Shown piece after piece: positions 1 through 11,590 of a stretch of 64,000 nt of DNA (within the stretch, counting starts at the first letter, position 1; each line of letters starts with the position of its first letter). Origin of the DNA: Mustela lutreola. Taxonomy: Eukaryota > Chordata > Mammalia > Carnivora > Mustelidae. Made by a program: the position numbers and the translations under genes. The stretch is from NCBI RefSeq assembly GCF_030435805.1, contig NC_081298.1, forward strand, positions 30,988,501-31,052,500. The letters are read 5' to 3'. Below the pieces are notes generated by a model that worked only from the letters and a program-made list of their open reading frames with translations, had not been told where the DNA came from and did no database searches.

Positions 1-360
1 CAGAAACACTCTTGATCTTGACCTTCTTTGTAACTGTTTCATCAAGGAAGTTCACTACTGAACTTCCTTAATAAAACCATTCTATAGTTTGTAATCTGCT
101 TACTTCCAAATTATCATTAATTTTCCACTTTCCTCATTAAAAACAACAACAACCCAATCTTATAACTTCTCATTTCTGCAGCAAGAGGGAAACTGGCTGT
201 GTGGACTGATGCAATTTTCATTTCCACTATTTTCTGTGATCTCATGACCACTTCTCTCCAGCCTGGCAAGCAGCTAGGGTACTCTGTGCCCACTGGCTTT
301 GGGAAGGGGTGACATAGCAGAATGCACAGGAAAGGGAAGTCATGTTCTTGGAGTCTTTTT

Positions 361-752
361 AAGACTTTATTTATTTGGGGGGCGTCTGGGTGGCTCAGTG
401 GGTTAAAGCCTCTGCCTTTGGCTCAGGTCATGATCCCAGGGTCTTGGGATCGAGCCCTGCATCGGGCTCTCTGCTCAGCAGGGAGCCTGCTTCCTCCTCT
501 CTCTCTCTCTGCCTCTCTGCCTACTTGTGATCTCTGTCTGTCAAATAAATAAATAAAATCTTTTAAAAAAAAGACTTTATTTATTTGGGAGAGTGAGTAT
601 GTGAGTGGGGGGAGAAGCAGAGGGAGAGGGACAAGCTGACTTCACACTGAGCCCCGCGCCTGACATAGGGTTCCAGCCCACGACCCTAAGCTCACGACTT
701 GAGCCCAATCCAAGAGTCAGACCCTGAACTAACTGAGTCACCCAGGTGCCCC
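361..752 (-). mobile_element. Old tRNA-derived SINE, split by a younger one
   Basis: It starts AGACTTTATTTATTTGGG and ends GTCACCCAGGTGCCCC. A plus-strand CAN-SINE (378-572) interrupts it near its T-rich end. Confidence 0.8.
378..572 (+). mobile_element. CAN-SINE
   Basis: Full length, head to A-rich tail. The target duplication AGACTTTATTTATTTGGG occurs at both sides. Confidence 0.95.
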
Positions 753-2033
753 ACGTTCTATGAACTTTTAGTTTTGGAGGTCTTTACCAGATTTAAAAGA
801 ACAGTGGAGGAGGTGACAGCCTTCATACCAGGTTCCTCAATGTGGCCTCTGACCTCTGCTGGCCCTTGAGCTGTTTAATCGTGGCCCATGATGAAGTAAG
901 TACAGGTATGGAGAGGAATCATTTAGAAACTTTTATAGCAATTTGCTGTCACCACAGGATCCAAATATTTGCATGATAAGCAGACTGGCCTCACTGTACG
1001 GTGTACGGACCAAAATATTGCTGCGCGACAACTGGAAGTGAAATGGAAGCTGTTTCATCACAGCTTGTTTGATCTCCAGATTCACTTCTTTAGTTGATGT
1101 GCTTTAGTGGAGTGCTTCTTTACAGTAACCAGAAGGCTCCGGATTGAGAGAAAGGAGGAGAGTTAGAAGGAAGCCAGTGGGTCTAGACCATCACCCCCAC
1201 CCCCAGGAGCCCAGCCATAAATGCAGGGCGGGGGCTGGGCGAGGAGAGCTACCAGCCAGAGAACAACAGATACCCTTGACCAACTGGGAAACTGCAATCG
1301 GAGGGGGCCCATGCCCTTTTCTAAGTAGAGCCTGGAAGCAGCATGATTCTATCATTTCTTTGAGAAATGAAAGGGCTCTGGGCAGAGCTGGATGGCTGGG
1401 TTGGAGATGGCCCACACAGTTCCCACGCACCCCGGCATGCAGCGAGGAGCAGGGGAATGATTTGCTGTGTGTTCAGAAGGAACCCTGAGGCAGCAAAGAA
1501 CCACTTGGGCCACCTGATGTTCTCACGGACCCAGAGGAGCTGCAGAAGGAGTTGAGCAACAGAGACCTAGGAAAATGTGCAGCTGAGAACACGGGACACC
1601 ACAGCTACACAGATGGACCAACACCTAACCTCTAGACCAAAGTTTATCTCGGCAAACACTAGTGAAGAAACACAAGGGCCAGCTGCTTCCTCTCTCTGGA
1701 GGCCTTGGCACCACTGGAAGCCCCCTCCTGCAACTGAGATGGCAAACTGGGCAGTGAGGGGACATTCCCATCCTAAGTAAGTACGTTTCAGTCTCCTGGT
1801 GGCATGATGACTCGTGGTTGGAATTCAGTGGAATTATTTAAAAAGCAGAAAAGATGAACACCTTCCCTATTGCAAACTTCAATCAATGAACTGAGATTCA
1901 AGCCCACTTTTGCTTTGTTTAACCAGAATGACAGGTGTTAGTGGATACCTTTCCCCTGCTTCTGATTTTAAAGGTAATGCATCTGGGATTATACTGTATG
2001 GCATTTGATATTGATTCCTCATGTTGTTGTTGT
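753..2033. other. Unassigned intergenic sequence
   Basis: No gene or recognisable repeat. Short open frames overlap on both strands without domain content. Confidence 0.6.
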
Positions 2034-2226
2034 TTTTTTAAAGATTTTATTTATTTATTTGACAGACAGAGATCACAAGTAGGCAGAGAAGCAGGCAGAG
2101 AGAGAGAGGAGGAAGCAGGCTCCCCACTGAGCAGAGGGCCCGATGCAGGGCTCGATCCCAAGACCCTGGGATCATGACCTGAGCTGAAGGCAGAGGCTTT
2201 AACCCACTGAGCCACCCAGGCGCCCC
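2034..2226 (-). mobile_element. CAN-SINE
   Basis: Full length. Flanked by TTCCTCATGTT duplications. Confidence 0.95.
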
Positions 2227-2246
2227 GCTTCCTCATGTTTTTATTT

Positions 2247-2460
2247 TTTTTTTTTATTTTTTTTTTTTTTAAAGATTTTATTTATTTATTTGACAGAGAG
2301 AAATTATAAGTACACTGAGAGGCAGGCAGAGAGAGAGAGAGAGAGGGAAGCAGGCTCCCCGCTGAGCAGAGAGCCCGACGCGGGACTCGATCCCAGGACC
2401 CTGAGATCATGACCTGAGCCGAAGGCAGCGGCTTAACCCACTGAGCCATCCAGGCGCCCC
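2247..2460 (-). mobile_element. CAN-SINE
   Basis: Full length, next to the previous copy, sharing the same target sequence TTCCTCATGTTTTT. Confidence 0.95.
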
Positions 2461-4503
2461 ATTCCTCATGTTTTTAAAGATGCCTTCTCTGAGTGTCTAC
2501 TCCTGAGTCCTGAGTTCATCTGAAAGGAGTATTCGTGGACTCCGAGTGACCACTCTGATGTCCTCTCCAATCTCGCTACAAACATGAATCTCCTCTTGGC
2601 ACCCATATCCCATTACTGAAGCAACACTCTCCTCATTTGCCTGCTCCATTTTCTTTTGTGTTCTCGAATCTCTTCATGTGCCTCTTTTCATCTTTACCCA
2701 AAAGAGTCTGTTTTTATCCAGTGTCAGGAGTTTTGTGGGCTTGATCAAAGGCTGGAATTTTCTGTTCTGATCTTGTAGCCTCAGAGGAGGAAAGTTATAC
2801 TTTCTGTGGGTTATTTAGCAGAAGTAGAGGATGAGCTGAGAGTGAAGAGAAGAACCGGAACCCCAGCTAGGGTGGGGGACAGGAGGCTGGCCTCTTTCCC
2901 CTGCCACAAAGGGCTCTCCAAGATCTCACCAGCCTGCCTCTTCTCTCAGGATCCTCCTGTCACAATGTACTGGCCAGAACCGAGTCAGGCTGCTCTGAGG
3001 CGACATCTGCTTTGTCGCCGCTCACCTGACTGTCTGCGTCGCCCCATCTGCCCAGGATGCCCATCTGGTGATCCCTGACTTGACAGGTGCTTCCCTGAGT
3101 TTTCACTTTCTAATTATCTAAGCCATACATGTATGTTTTGTGTGCTTTTCTGTATATGTATATTATTTGACAATGAAAAGAGCTGAAAAACAATCCGCAT
3201 ATGGCTTTATATACGCACTTTTTTTTTCCTGAAAGAATACAACGGCAAACTCATAATGGAGGGCGTTTAATTTTTTTTACTTGATACAGTTCTGTATTTA
3301 AATAAATTACTGATTTTCGAAGCCTGGGAAATGACCAGGTAGCAGGGAAACCCCAGATTGACCCCAGATGACCAGAGATGCTCTCCCAGGTCTGGCTTTG
3401 TCCAGACAGATTTCAACATGCAGCTGTCTCCTTCCTGGACCACAGACAACCACACCTTTGACCTGCTGCCTTTTACCCTCATTGCAGACCTTCAATTACT
3501 CACTGTGTTTTGAACTTCAGGACCTACTCTTTGCCAGGTCTCGTTCTATGGGGCTTTCTAAGGATCTCAAAGAGCAACAGGATGGTCTTTAAAAACAAAA
3601 CCAATTTGTTCTAATCTGATTTCCCTTAAAAAAGGGTAGAGATTTGAAAAGGAAGAAGCCGTTCTGGGGACTGTCAGAACATGTATTTCTTGAGCAGTTT
3701 TGGTTAAACAAGTCAGTGAGTGAAGCAGTGCTTGGGTCTCCTGACTCAGCGAGGTCAGCCGAAGTGTGAGCAAAGGCTGAGCAACTGGGTCTAATAACAG
3801 AGAATGCGTAGGTGACCGGAGTCCAAGCAGCAGGCAGATGACACTGCGGATGACACCAGCTTATCTGGATGCGGGGTGGTGGGAAGAAGGCAGAATTCAG
3901 GCCTTGAGGGATTTTGGGGGAAAGAAGGAAACAGGCGTATAGCAAAGCCCCTGAGGTATGAATCCATGCATAAAAAGTAAAAAATAAAATGAGTTACACT
4001 CTATCTCTTCTCAGCTCTAAGCAAAGATCACTCCAGCATCCTGGCAGGAATCTGGAAGTCTGATCTTTGGAGAAAGTTGTGAAATCAGGCTTTTGACTGA
4101 GAAGCTGGGCAATACCAGCCGAGGTGGGAGGAGCCAACTGAGAGCAGGGGGCTAAGCAGAAATCGAGACTCCCAGCCTAGGTTGCCAGCTTGGTTCCCAG
4201 GCACTGGTGGCTAGCCCTGTCTGGGAAAGATAAGCCTCAGGGAAAGATCTAAAGTTACTGACCATGAGTACTCCCTTGTGAGTGGCCCAGGCAGACTATT
4301 GTGCAGAGGATCCATCCCATGGTCAACAAGGCATGGAGCTGTGCTGGGTTTTGTGTCCTCACTCTTTTGCATGAGCTGAAAGCCATGGATCACCTGGAAG
4401 GTCAAGACTGAAGCAAAGAAATAGAAAAAGCAACCTAGAGAAAAGACCAGTATGCAGGGAGATGGAAAGTTCACAAACCAACCATGAAAATCCTCCATAA
4501 GAT
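2461..4503. other. Unassigned intergenic sequence
   Basis: No recognisable repeat or exon. Open frames of up to 118 codons look random. Confidence 0.55.
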
Positions 4504-5335
4504 TCATCCATTCACATATTCTTTCACTCAGCGAAGACTACTGGTGTCCCACGTGCCAAGCATGGTTCTAATGTGCTGGGAACACCAGTGAACAAAGCAG
4601 AGAGGTCTGCCCTTCTAAGTGGGGGTGGGGTGAGGGAGTGAAATGGAACAATGAAGAACACGCGGAGTAAGTAAGTAAAATTAGCGAGTTAGAATGTGAC
4701 ATTTACCATGGGAAAGAAGAGTTGAGTGGGAAAAGGAGGCCAGGCGTGGGGGTGCTCTAGGCATGGATGGGATGAGAGTGTGGCAGGTTGCAGCATTACT
4801 CATGGAGGCCATGGCCTTACTGAGAAGATGCAATCTGAGCAAAATTTTGAAGAAGTGAGGGATTCTGGGCAGAAGGAACAGTCAGTGCCAAGGTGCTAAG
4901 GTGGGAGTGGGTCTGGAGAAGTCAAGGAACACAGAGGAGGCCAGTGTGACTGCAGTCGGTGAACAGAGGTAGAAGAGCCAATGACAGGGGTCCAATGACA
5001 TTGGGGCACATCAGTCCCTGCAGGGACCCGGGCTTTCCCTGTGAGTCAGATACAGACTCACTGTGGTGTGTTGAGAGGAATGACATGATGTGATATATAT
5101 ATATTTTTTAAGATTTTATTTATTTATTTGACAGACAGAGATCACAGGTAGGCAGAGAGAGAGAGAAAGAGGAGGAAGCAGGCTCTCCGTTGAGCAGAGA
5201 GCCCCATGTGGGGCTCGATCCCAGAATCCTGAGATCATGACCTGAGCCAAAGGCAGCGGCTTTAACCCACTGAGCCACCCAGGCGCCCCTATGTGATGTA
5301 TTTTTAAAGGACCATTCTGCCTGTTATGCTGATAA
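4504..5335 (+). mobile_element. L2 LINE fragment, split by a SINE
   Basis: It opens CATTCACATATTCTTTCACT and continues through GTGCCAAGCATGG, GGAACACCAGTGAACAAAGC, GAAGGAACAGTCAGTGCCAA and AGGAATGACATGATGTGAT, all recognisable L2 phrases. A CAN-SINE at 5101-5288 interrupts it, and L2 resumes with GACCATTCTGCC. Confidence 0.75.
5101..5288 (-). mobile_element. CAN-SINE inside L2
   Basis: Full length. The flanking repeat ATGTGAT marks the insertion into the L2 fragment. Confidence 0.95.
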
Positions 5336-5365
5336 ATGAGTGTTTATGTCTTTTAAAAATATATT

Positions 5366-5540
5366 TTTTAAAGATTTTATTTATTTGACAGGGAGAGAGA
5401 GCACAAACAGAGGGAGCAGGAGAGGGAAAAGCAGGCTCCCCACTGAGCAGTGAGCCCAATGCAGGACTCGATCCCAGGACCCTGGGATCATGACATGAGC
5501 TGAAGTCAGAGGGTTAACTGACTGAGCCACCCAGACGTCC
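5366..5540 (-). mobile_element. CAN-SINE, diverged
   Basis: Ends GCCACCCAGACGTCC. An older copy. Confidence 0.9.
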
Positions 5541-5559
5541 CTGTTTCTTTCCTTTTTTT

Positions 5560-5862
5560 TTTTTTTTAATAAGCTCTACACCCAAGGTAGTGCTTGAACT
5601 CAAGACTCAAGGTCAAGGGGCGCTTGGGTGGCGCAGTAAGTTAAGTCGCTGCCTTCGGCTCAGGTCATGATCTCAGGATCCTGGGATCAAGCCCCACATC
5701 GGGCTCTCTGCTCAGCGGGGAGCCTGCTTCCCCCTCTCTCTTTGCCTGCCTCTCTGCCTACTTGTGATCTCTATCAAATAAATAAATAAAATCTTTAAAA
5801 AAAAAAAAAGACTCAATGTCAAGAGTCACATGCTCTACCAACTGAGCGAAACAAGTGCCCTG
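5560..5862 (-). mobile_element. Older tRNA-like SINE, split
   Basis: TAAGCTCTACACCCAAGGTA and CATGCTCTACCAACTGAGCG are the two parts around the younger SINE at 5617-5808. Confidence 0.65.
5617..5808 (+). mobile_element. CAN-SINE
   Basis: Full length. Target duplication GACTCAAGGTCAAG / GACTCAATGTCAAG. Confidence 0.95.
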
Positions 5863-5884
5863 ATTAATATGTACACTGATAATA

Positions 5885-6720
5885 TATTGACATAAGAAAA
5901 GATGTTAGGCCACAAAATAAAACTTTATTGCCATAAAAAGAACACTTTGAACATTAAAGAGATTCTTTGGACATTGAAACCACGATAGCAAAAAACCAAA
6001 AAGCCTGACAGAAGCATTGGAAGACAGAGGCAAGTAAGCCTTCCATAAAGAAGATAAAAAACACAAAATATGGAAAAATAACAAAAATACGAAAAATCGG
6101 AGAGAAAAGGTAAGGGCCAACCCCTAAAGAAACAATTCCAGAAACAGAAAACAGAGACTTCAGAGTGAAGGAAATTATCAATGAAATTCATTTCAGAAAA
6201 TTCCCTAACACTAAAAGATATGAGTTACCAGAGCACCTATGCTGAAGAAAAAGGGGCCAACAACAAGATGTGTCCCTGTGAAACGTCAGAACACTGAATG
6301 CAACAGTAGCCAACCGAAGAACCTGAAATCTGAGTGGCACCAGACATCTCCACAGAAGTCACATGGGATGGTTGAGGGCTCCGCAGTCACATCCTCATCT
6401 CTGGAGGACAATAAGCAGGTAAAGAAAGGGCAACGGGCTCTAGAGGGAGTTCCTGATGACAAGGACAGAACACCAGGAGTACATATAGAAATGGCAGAGT
6501 CTGAATTAGTGACAGTACATAGAAGATCACATAAACAAATGAAACAAGATTGTCAGCTCCAGGGAAAGCTAAAAGTTGAGCCAGAAGGGAGATTTAAGTC
6601 AAAATGTATGTCACATCACATCACAGTGTTGAATATGGATTCATCTAAAATGACACAGTTACAAGGAGAAAATGGAGGGCTTGCAAGTATGTGAGGATAG
6701 GAGACAGTGAGGGAACGGAG
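5885..6720 (+). mobile_element. Probable old L1/HAL1-like LINE remnant
   Basis: This A-rich stretch contains phrases typical of degraded LINE-1-class ORF1 regions (GAAAATTCCCTAACACTAAA, AAAGATATGAGTTACC, GTGAAACGTCAGAACACTGA). It contains an open frame of 151 codons (6239-6694) that is Lys/Gln/Ser-rich and shows no domain I recognise. I read the frame as a chance remnant of the element; the family assignment is tentative. Confidence 0.4.
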
Positions 6721-7279
6721 CAAAATCTCCACTTAAAGTCAACTGGTTAGGCCTAGTACTGAAAATTTGTGAAGTGGTAATGTATCATGTAGAGAGCTCA
6801 AAGTCAATACAAGGAGATTCAGCTGGAAGAAACAAAGGTGGGTAAGGTGGGTGGTTTGTCCCTTGGGGAATGAAGGAGCAGGGATTGCTAAGAACAAATG
6901 GTTTTCATAATAAGCCTGGTTTAACTGCTTATGAAAAATAAAGTTTAAAAAGAAAACTACCATAGTTTCTCATTCTTTAGCTGGTCACAGCCTAGTCCCA
7001 TGTAACCTAGGCAACCTTTATCTCCAACTCTCCCAATGCCCTGCCTGAACACGACACCCATTACCAGTGTATGTGTTATGTGGGTGTGGGGAAGGAGAAC
7101 AAGTTCATCCAAGTTCCCTCCCATCTGCCCTTGGTCCAGCTCAAGTCCTGTCTCCACCAGTCCTGCTCGGAGCCTGCTGAGCCTCCTTTCCTCTCCAATC
7201 CACCTAGCAGAGCAACAATTGTCTAAATTATTAGTGGATAAATATTACTTATTACATTGGTTAGCTAGGTCAGATATGG

Positions 7280-7392
7280 AGCTCTCCTCCCTAAGTAAGT
7301 TGTAAACTTCTGGAGGAAGTGCAAGATTCCTTTTTGATATCTGGCAAATGTCCATAGTAGGTACCCAAAAAGCATTTCATGAATAAACTCAA
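7280..7392 (+). mobile_element. L2 3' end
   Basis: AAGTTGTAAACTTCTGGAGG through CATAGTAGGTACCC and TTCATGAATAAA is typical of the L2 3' end. Confidence 0.55.
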
Positions 7393-7751
7393 AAGTAGAA
7401 TTCAAGGTGAATTAACAGACAGATCTAAAACAAAGTCTGGAGATAAAACTAAGGTTAGATTAAAGCTGTGACTGTTAATGGTTAAGGCATCTAGAGGACC
7501 TAACTGTATCAAGATACAGTGGCCTTCAAAGCTCTGTAGTCTACTTTTTCAGTTAATGTTTAAGTTGAGTTGTTTTAATAAAGAGATATCTTGCCCTCAA
7601 AGTACTCTCAAGTTCCAAGTTTTGGTGACCCAGGCCTTGGAAAGTAAATAGTAAATGTACTCTACCCTGCCAGCAGCCCTGGGAGAGGAATACAGTGGAA
7701 GACAATCTTGAGTCAATGTTCAGAATGAGCAGGAGTCCTTGATCTTGGGCC

Positions 7752-7906
7752 CATTCATTCCAAGTTCTTCTGGTCCCACTGTGGTTTCACTTCCATTAAA
7801 TGGAGAAGATACCTGGCATTTGCTGACATCATTCATTCCATGCTCTTTTGGCCCACTGTGGTTTCACTTTCATTAAATGGAGAAGATACCCGGCATTTGC
7901 TGATGT
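7752..7906 (+). repeat. 78-bp tandem duplication (two copies)
   Basis: Copy 1 (7752-7829) and copy 2 (7830-7906) both begin CATTCATTCCA and share CCCACTGTGGTTTCACTT and CATTAAATGGAGAAGATACC. They differ at several positions, so the duplication is not recent. Confidence 0.9.
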
Positions 7907-7909
7907 CCC

Positions 7910-9404
7910 CGAGAAGGGGAAACCTGGTGCTCTTGGCAAATACCCTGGCAATATGCTCTGAAGTCTTCAAATGTTCAGATCCTGGCTAACGGGACAGGAG
8001 CCTGCAGCTATATCCAGAGATCTGTCTCAGTCCCAGCCCCTGTTGGTGACAACTCTTGCTTGGTGCCTGTCATCTCCACTCCGCCAGGCCACAAACCCTC
8101 CTAGCTGTGTCGGTGATTCAGCTGCTGTCACCTTTTCAGTTGTAGGAGCATACTGGTTCTGAGGGTGGTGGTCTCAGAGCAAACTCTATGGATATTAATC
8201 CCAGAGAAAACCCTCCTGAAGGATCAACGCCTTAGCCAAGACTGGAGCATTTTCTAGTTGGCTCTTCTCCTGTTAGTAAGAGGGATGAAAGCATGGAGGT
8301 AATAAAGACCCACAGAGCTAGGGAGGAACGACAGCACCTCCAGGGTTCAGGGGAAACTCCTGAGTCACAAAGCCTCCCTCTCACATATGCAGGAAAATAC
8401 ATCCTCCCTCTCACTGCATCTTAAATCACACAGCTCCCTTCCCCTGGACTTCAGAGCACTCGAATGTGCTCCAGCTCCTGCCACAGACCTTCCCCACCTG
8501 TGGAACTTGTTTCGGTTTCTCAATGCTCATGCGAAGCATCTTCACAAAGCCTCCCTGTGTTGTGTCTGTGCCATTTCTGTGAAGCTTCCTCAAGACACTG
8601 GGTGTTACCGGCTGGAGAATCATGGTGGACCAAGGAGGGTGGGCTCTAAATTTTGGTCCCCCCAACTCAGCCATTGGTGCTGCCAGAGGAGGTCCAGGCC
8701 CAAAGGGAAGAAACGGATTAAGAGGCACAGGGAGCCCCAAACAGTGCTCTTCAGGCACCAACACAGTACAGGTCTCGTCGAAACGCAGGCTTGGATTTAA
8801 CAGGGCTCGGGCAGGCCCAAGATTCTGCATTTGTAACAAACTCCTGGTTGCAGGCCATGCATCGAGTAGCAAGGGCCAAGACTAAGGAGGAAAAAGTGGA
8901 GAAAGAGGTGAGAACAGGGCCCACGGAAGATGAAGGGGGGAAGAACAAGCTCCAGGCAAGCTGGTCTGCTAGAGCGACCACTACACCACCTTGCGTCTCC
9001 GAGGACCTCCCCGCAGGGCCTTCTGGGGCACAGGCCTCTGTGGCCCACATGATGGCTACAACGGGGTGCTCTGGTACTCTCCCTTCCCCTTGCATTCAGG
9101 ACTGGAGCACACAGTGTGCCCACCAGCTGCATGCTAATGGAGGGCCAGAGGCTGGAGACTGTCTCATTCCCTCCATTCTGTCAGGTCAGGGAGGCCTGCC
9201 TTGGCTGGGGACAGCTGCCATGCTAGCTCGGGCCCCTAACTCCAGGGCGGTCCACCATGGAACAGCAGATTCTACAGGCTGGGCCCAGGGATAGCAGATG
9301 GGCTCTCTCCCCTCCTGAGTTTCACCTGAGAAACTACTCCCCGAAGCCAAAGGAGTGACTGCCTTCACTTCCTCCAACAGCAGCTTCCATTAACCCCGCT
9401 TACC
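7910..9404. other. Unassigned, moderately GC-rich intergenic block
   Basis: Several overlapping open frames of 110-167 codons occur on both strands at 8390-9300. They conflict with one another and none has a recognisable domain, so they reflect base composition. Confidence 0.5.
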
Positions 9405-9550
9405 GTGCGAAAGGCTGTATGTGCAGAGCCCTCCCCCATGGTTTTATTGAGTCCTCACATTTACCCTCACAGGTAGGAACTGGCTTATCCCCACTGTATA
9501 AGGCAAGTGAAGCTCCAGATTAATTTGCCCAAAGCCTCACAGCTAATAAG
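9405..9550 (+). mobile_element. MIR SINE
   Basis: The core GAGTCCTCACATTTACCCTC, TATCCCCACTGTATAAGGCA and TTTGCCCAAAGCCTCACAGC follows the MIR consensus. Confidence 0.75.
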
Positions 9551-10510
9551 ACTCAACCCTCCCCACCCTGGCACTAAACCCTAACCAAACTCGTGAGGCC
9601 AGGAGCCTAAGGGATTATGTCTAAGAGAGAAACCTCAAGATAGTTTAGAGGACACAAGTCAACCAAGGCAAGTTAATCTGGTTTATAACCCTTTGAAGGT
9701 CCCTCCACCAGCTTCCACTGAACCAGTAACAGAAGGCTCTTTGGTGCCAGCTGGCAGGGACACCCCAGGACCCCAAAGGCAGGAACATGCAGGTGGCTGT
9801 GAACTGGGCTCAACGGCTGAGCAGAGTATTAGGTGGAGTGGACTCAAATCAATCTGAGGAGCTGGCCTGCTCGGCAGCCAACAGGAGGGTCATCTAGGAC
9901 CATCGGAATCAAATAGCACCAGCCCAACTATCCACACCTCGAAGGAACCTAACACAGCATCCTGGGATGGAAATGAAGAACTTTGGTTCTTCATTTAAGA
10001 AACTTAAGTGCCCACAAACACTGTGCTAGACTTTGTGAGACTCTGAGACACTCTTGCCCTTAATGAAAACAACTAGTGGGTCGGGCACACAAGCAAGCAG
10101 TGGTGAGGACTGTGGTGACCTGGAGAATTCTGCTTAAAGCTGCTTTACTACCTTGTTTCAGTTGGTTGTAGCCTCTCAGGAAGGAAGAAAAATCTAGAGA
10201 TTTTTCAAGAAAATCCCCAAATCAAAACGTGAACCTTTCCATTTTGAAAAACAAAATGCAGGCCAACATGTGTCCACTAGTTTGCAACCTCTGCTCCTCA
10301 CTGACCATGCTCAGTTTTTCCTGTTATGTCCTTAGCACCTCACAAAACCTGGCAGGAAGGAACATACACACTGACCAGGCGAAGCTTATCCAGGGGGAAC
10401 GAGTCTGAATCTCCATCACAGTAGAACAGCTGATGCAACCGGGGAGGATTTTTAGCCTTGGAAATGACAAGAGGCCCGAGAGTTGTTGCACAAGTAAGAA
10501 AATCTTTATG
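9551..10510. other. Unassigned intergenic sequence
   Basis: Nothing recognised. Confidence 0.55.
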
Positions 10511-10711
10511 GGCGCCTGAGTGGCTCAGTCATTAAGCATCTGCCTTCTGCTCAGGTCATGACCCCAGCGTCCTGGAATCGATCCTGGGATGGAGGCCCAC
10601 ACTGGGCTCCCTACTTGGTAGGAAGTCTGCTTCTCTCTCCCCCACTCCCCCTGCTTGTGTTCTCTCTTTCTCTGTGTCTGTCAAATAAATAAGATCTTAA
10701 AAAAAAAAAAA
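10511..10711 (+). mobile_element. CAN-SINE
   Basis: Diverged head GGCGCCTGAGTGGCTCAGTC, tail with A run. Flanks AATCTTTAT / AACTCTTTAT. Confidence 0.92.
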
Positions 10712-11144
10712 ACTCTTTATAAAGCTAGAGCATATGGTTCAGCCAACATCATGGGGGACAGGGGTAGGGAGGAGGCTGCTTTTAGGTAAAATATACATTT
10801 GACAATTGACTTGGGTCCCCACTACTGTCTTTGGCTCTCTCCACCTATACCCCTTCTTCACTTGCCTGGCCCTTAAAGGCATTCGGGCTTTCATACTTGG
10901 TAAGGGGAATTCAGGCTTTACCTTGAGTCCCAAATGTCCAACCTATTACCTATGAATACTATCCAACTTGGTGTTTTTTTCTAAGGATTAAAATTTAACA
11001 GTAAGGAATAAAAGTGCTTGTCACATTTGGCAAAGGTTCAAGAAACACTCACCATTGTTATTTACACTTAGATGTTTTCTAAAAAGGACCAAGATACACA
11101 CTTACTGTCAATGCAAAGTTACAGGGAGTCTGTAAACAACACTT

Positions 11145-11311
11145 GAGGGGTACCCGGGTGATTGAGTTGGTTAAACATCTGACTCCTGATTTTGACTCAG
11201 GTTGTTGTCTTGGGGTCATGGGATTGAGCCCTGCTCAAGCTCCGCAAGTCTGCTTCCCCTCTCCCCCATCCTTGCTCGTTCTCTTTCAAATAAATGAAAT
11301 CTTAAAAAAAA
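11145..11311 (+). mobile_element. CAN-SINE, old and short
   Basis: Head GGTACCCGGGTGATTGAGTT, tail AAATAAATGAAATCTT. Confidence 0.85.
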
Positions 11312-11378
11312 GGACCAAATAATTTGGTTTGGCCAAAACCTTCTGGTCTGATCTTTGCTTTACAAACAGTCCCCACGA

Positions 11379-11590
11379 TGGGAGCCTGGGTGGCTCAGCT
11401 GGTTATGCCACTGCCTTTGGCTCAGGTCATGATCATGGAGTCCCAGGATCAACAAGACCCAGGATGGAGTCCAGCATCAGGCTCCCCGCTCAGCAGGGAG
11501 TCTGCTTCTCCCTCTGACCCTCCCCTCTCTTGTGCTTTCTCACTCTCTCAAATAAATAAAAAAAAATTAATCTTTAAAAACAAAAGAAAA
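11379..11590 (+). mobile_element. CAN-SINE
   Basis: Head GGGAGCCTGGGTGGCTCAGC. Flanks AAACAGTCCCCACGAT / AAACAGTTCCCAGTAT. Confidence 0.92.

Noticed and set aside
378-572. tRNA genes suggested by tRNA-like SINE heads
   Set aside because: The heads are diverged SINE promoters followed by A-rich tails; no intact cloverleaf was seen in any copy.
6239-6694. 151-codon plus-strand frame
   Set aside because: Low-complexity, Lys/Gln-rich and in what looks like an old LINE remnant; not a gene.
8387-9294. Cluster of 110-167 codon frames on both strands
   Set aside because: Mutually overlapping, no domain, no splice logic, no conserved motif.
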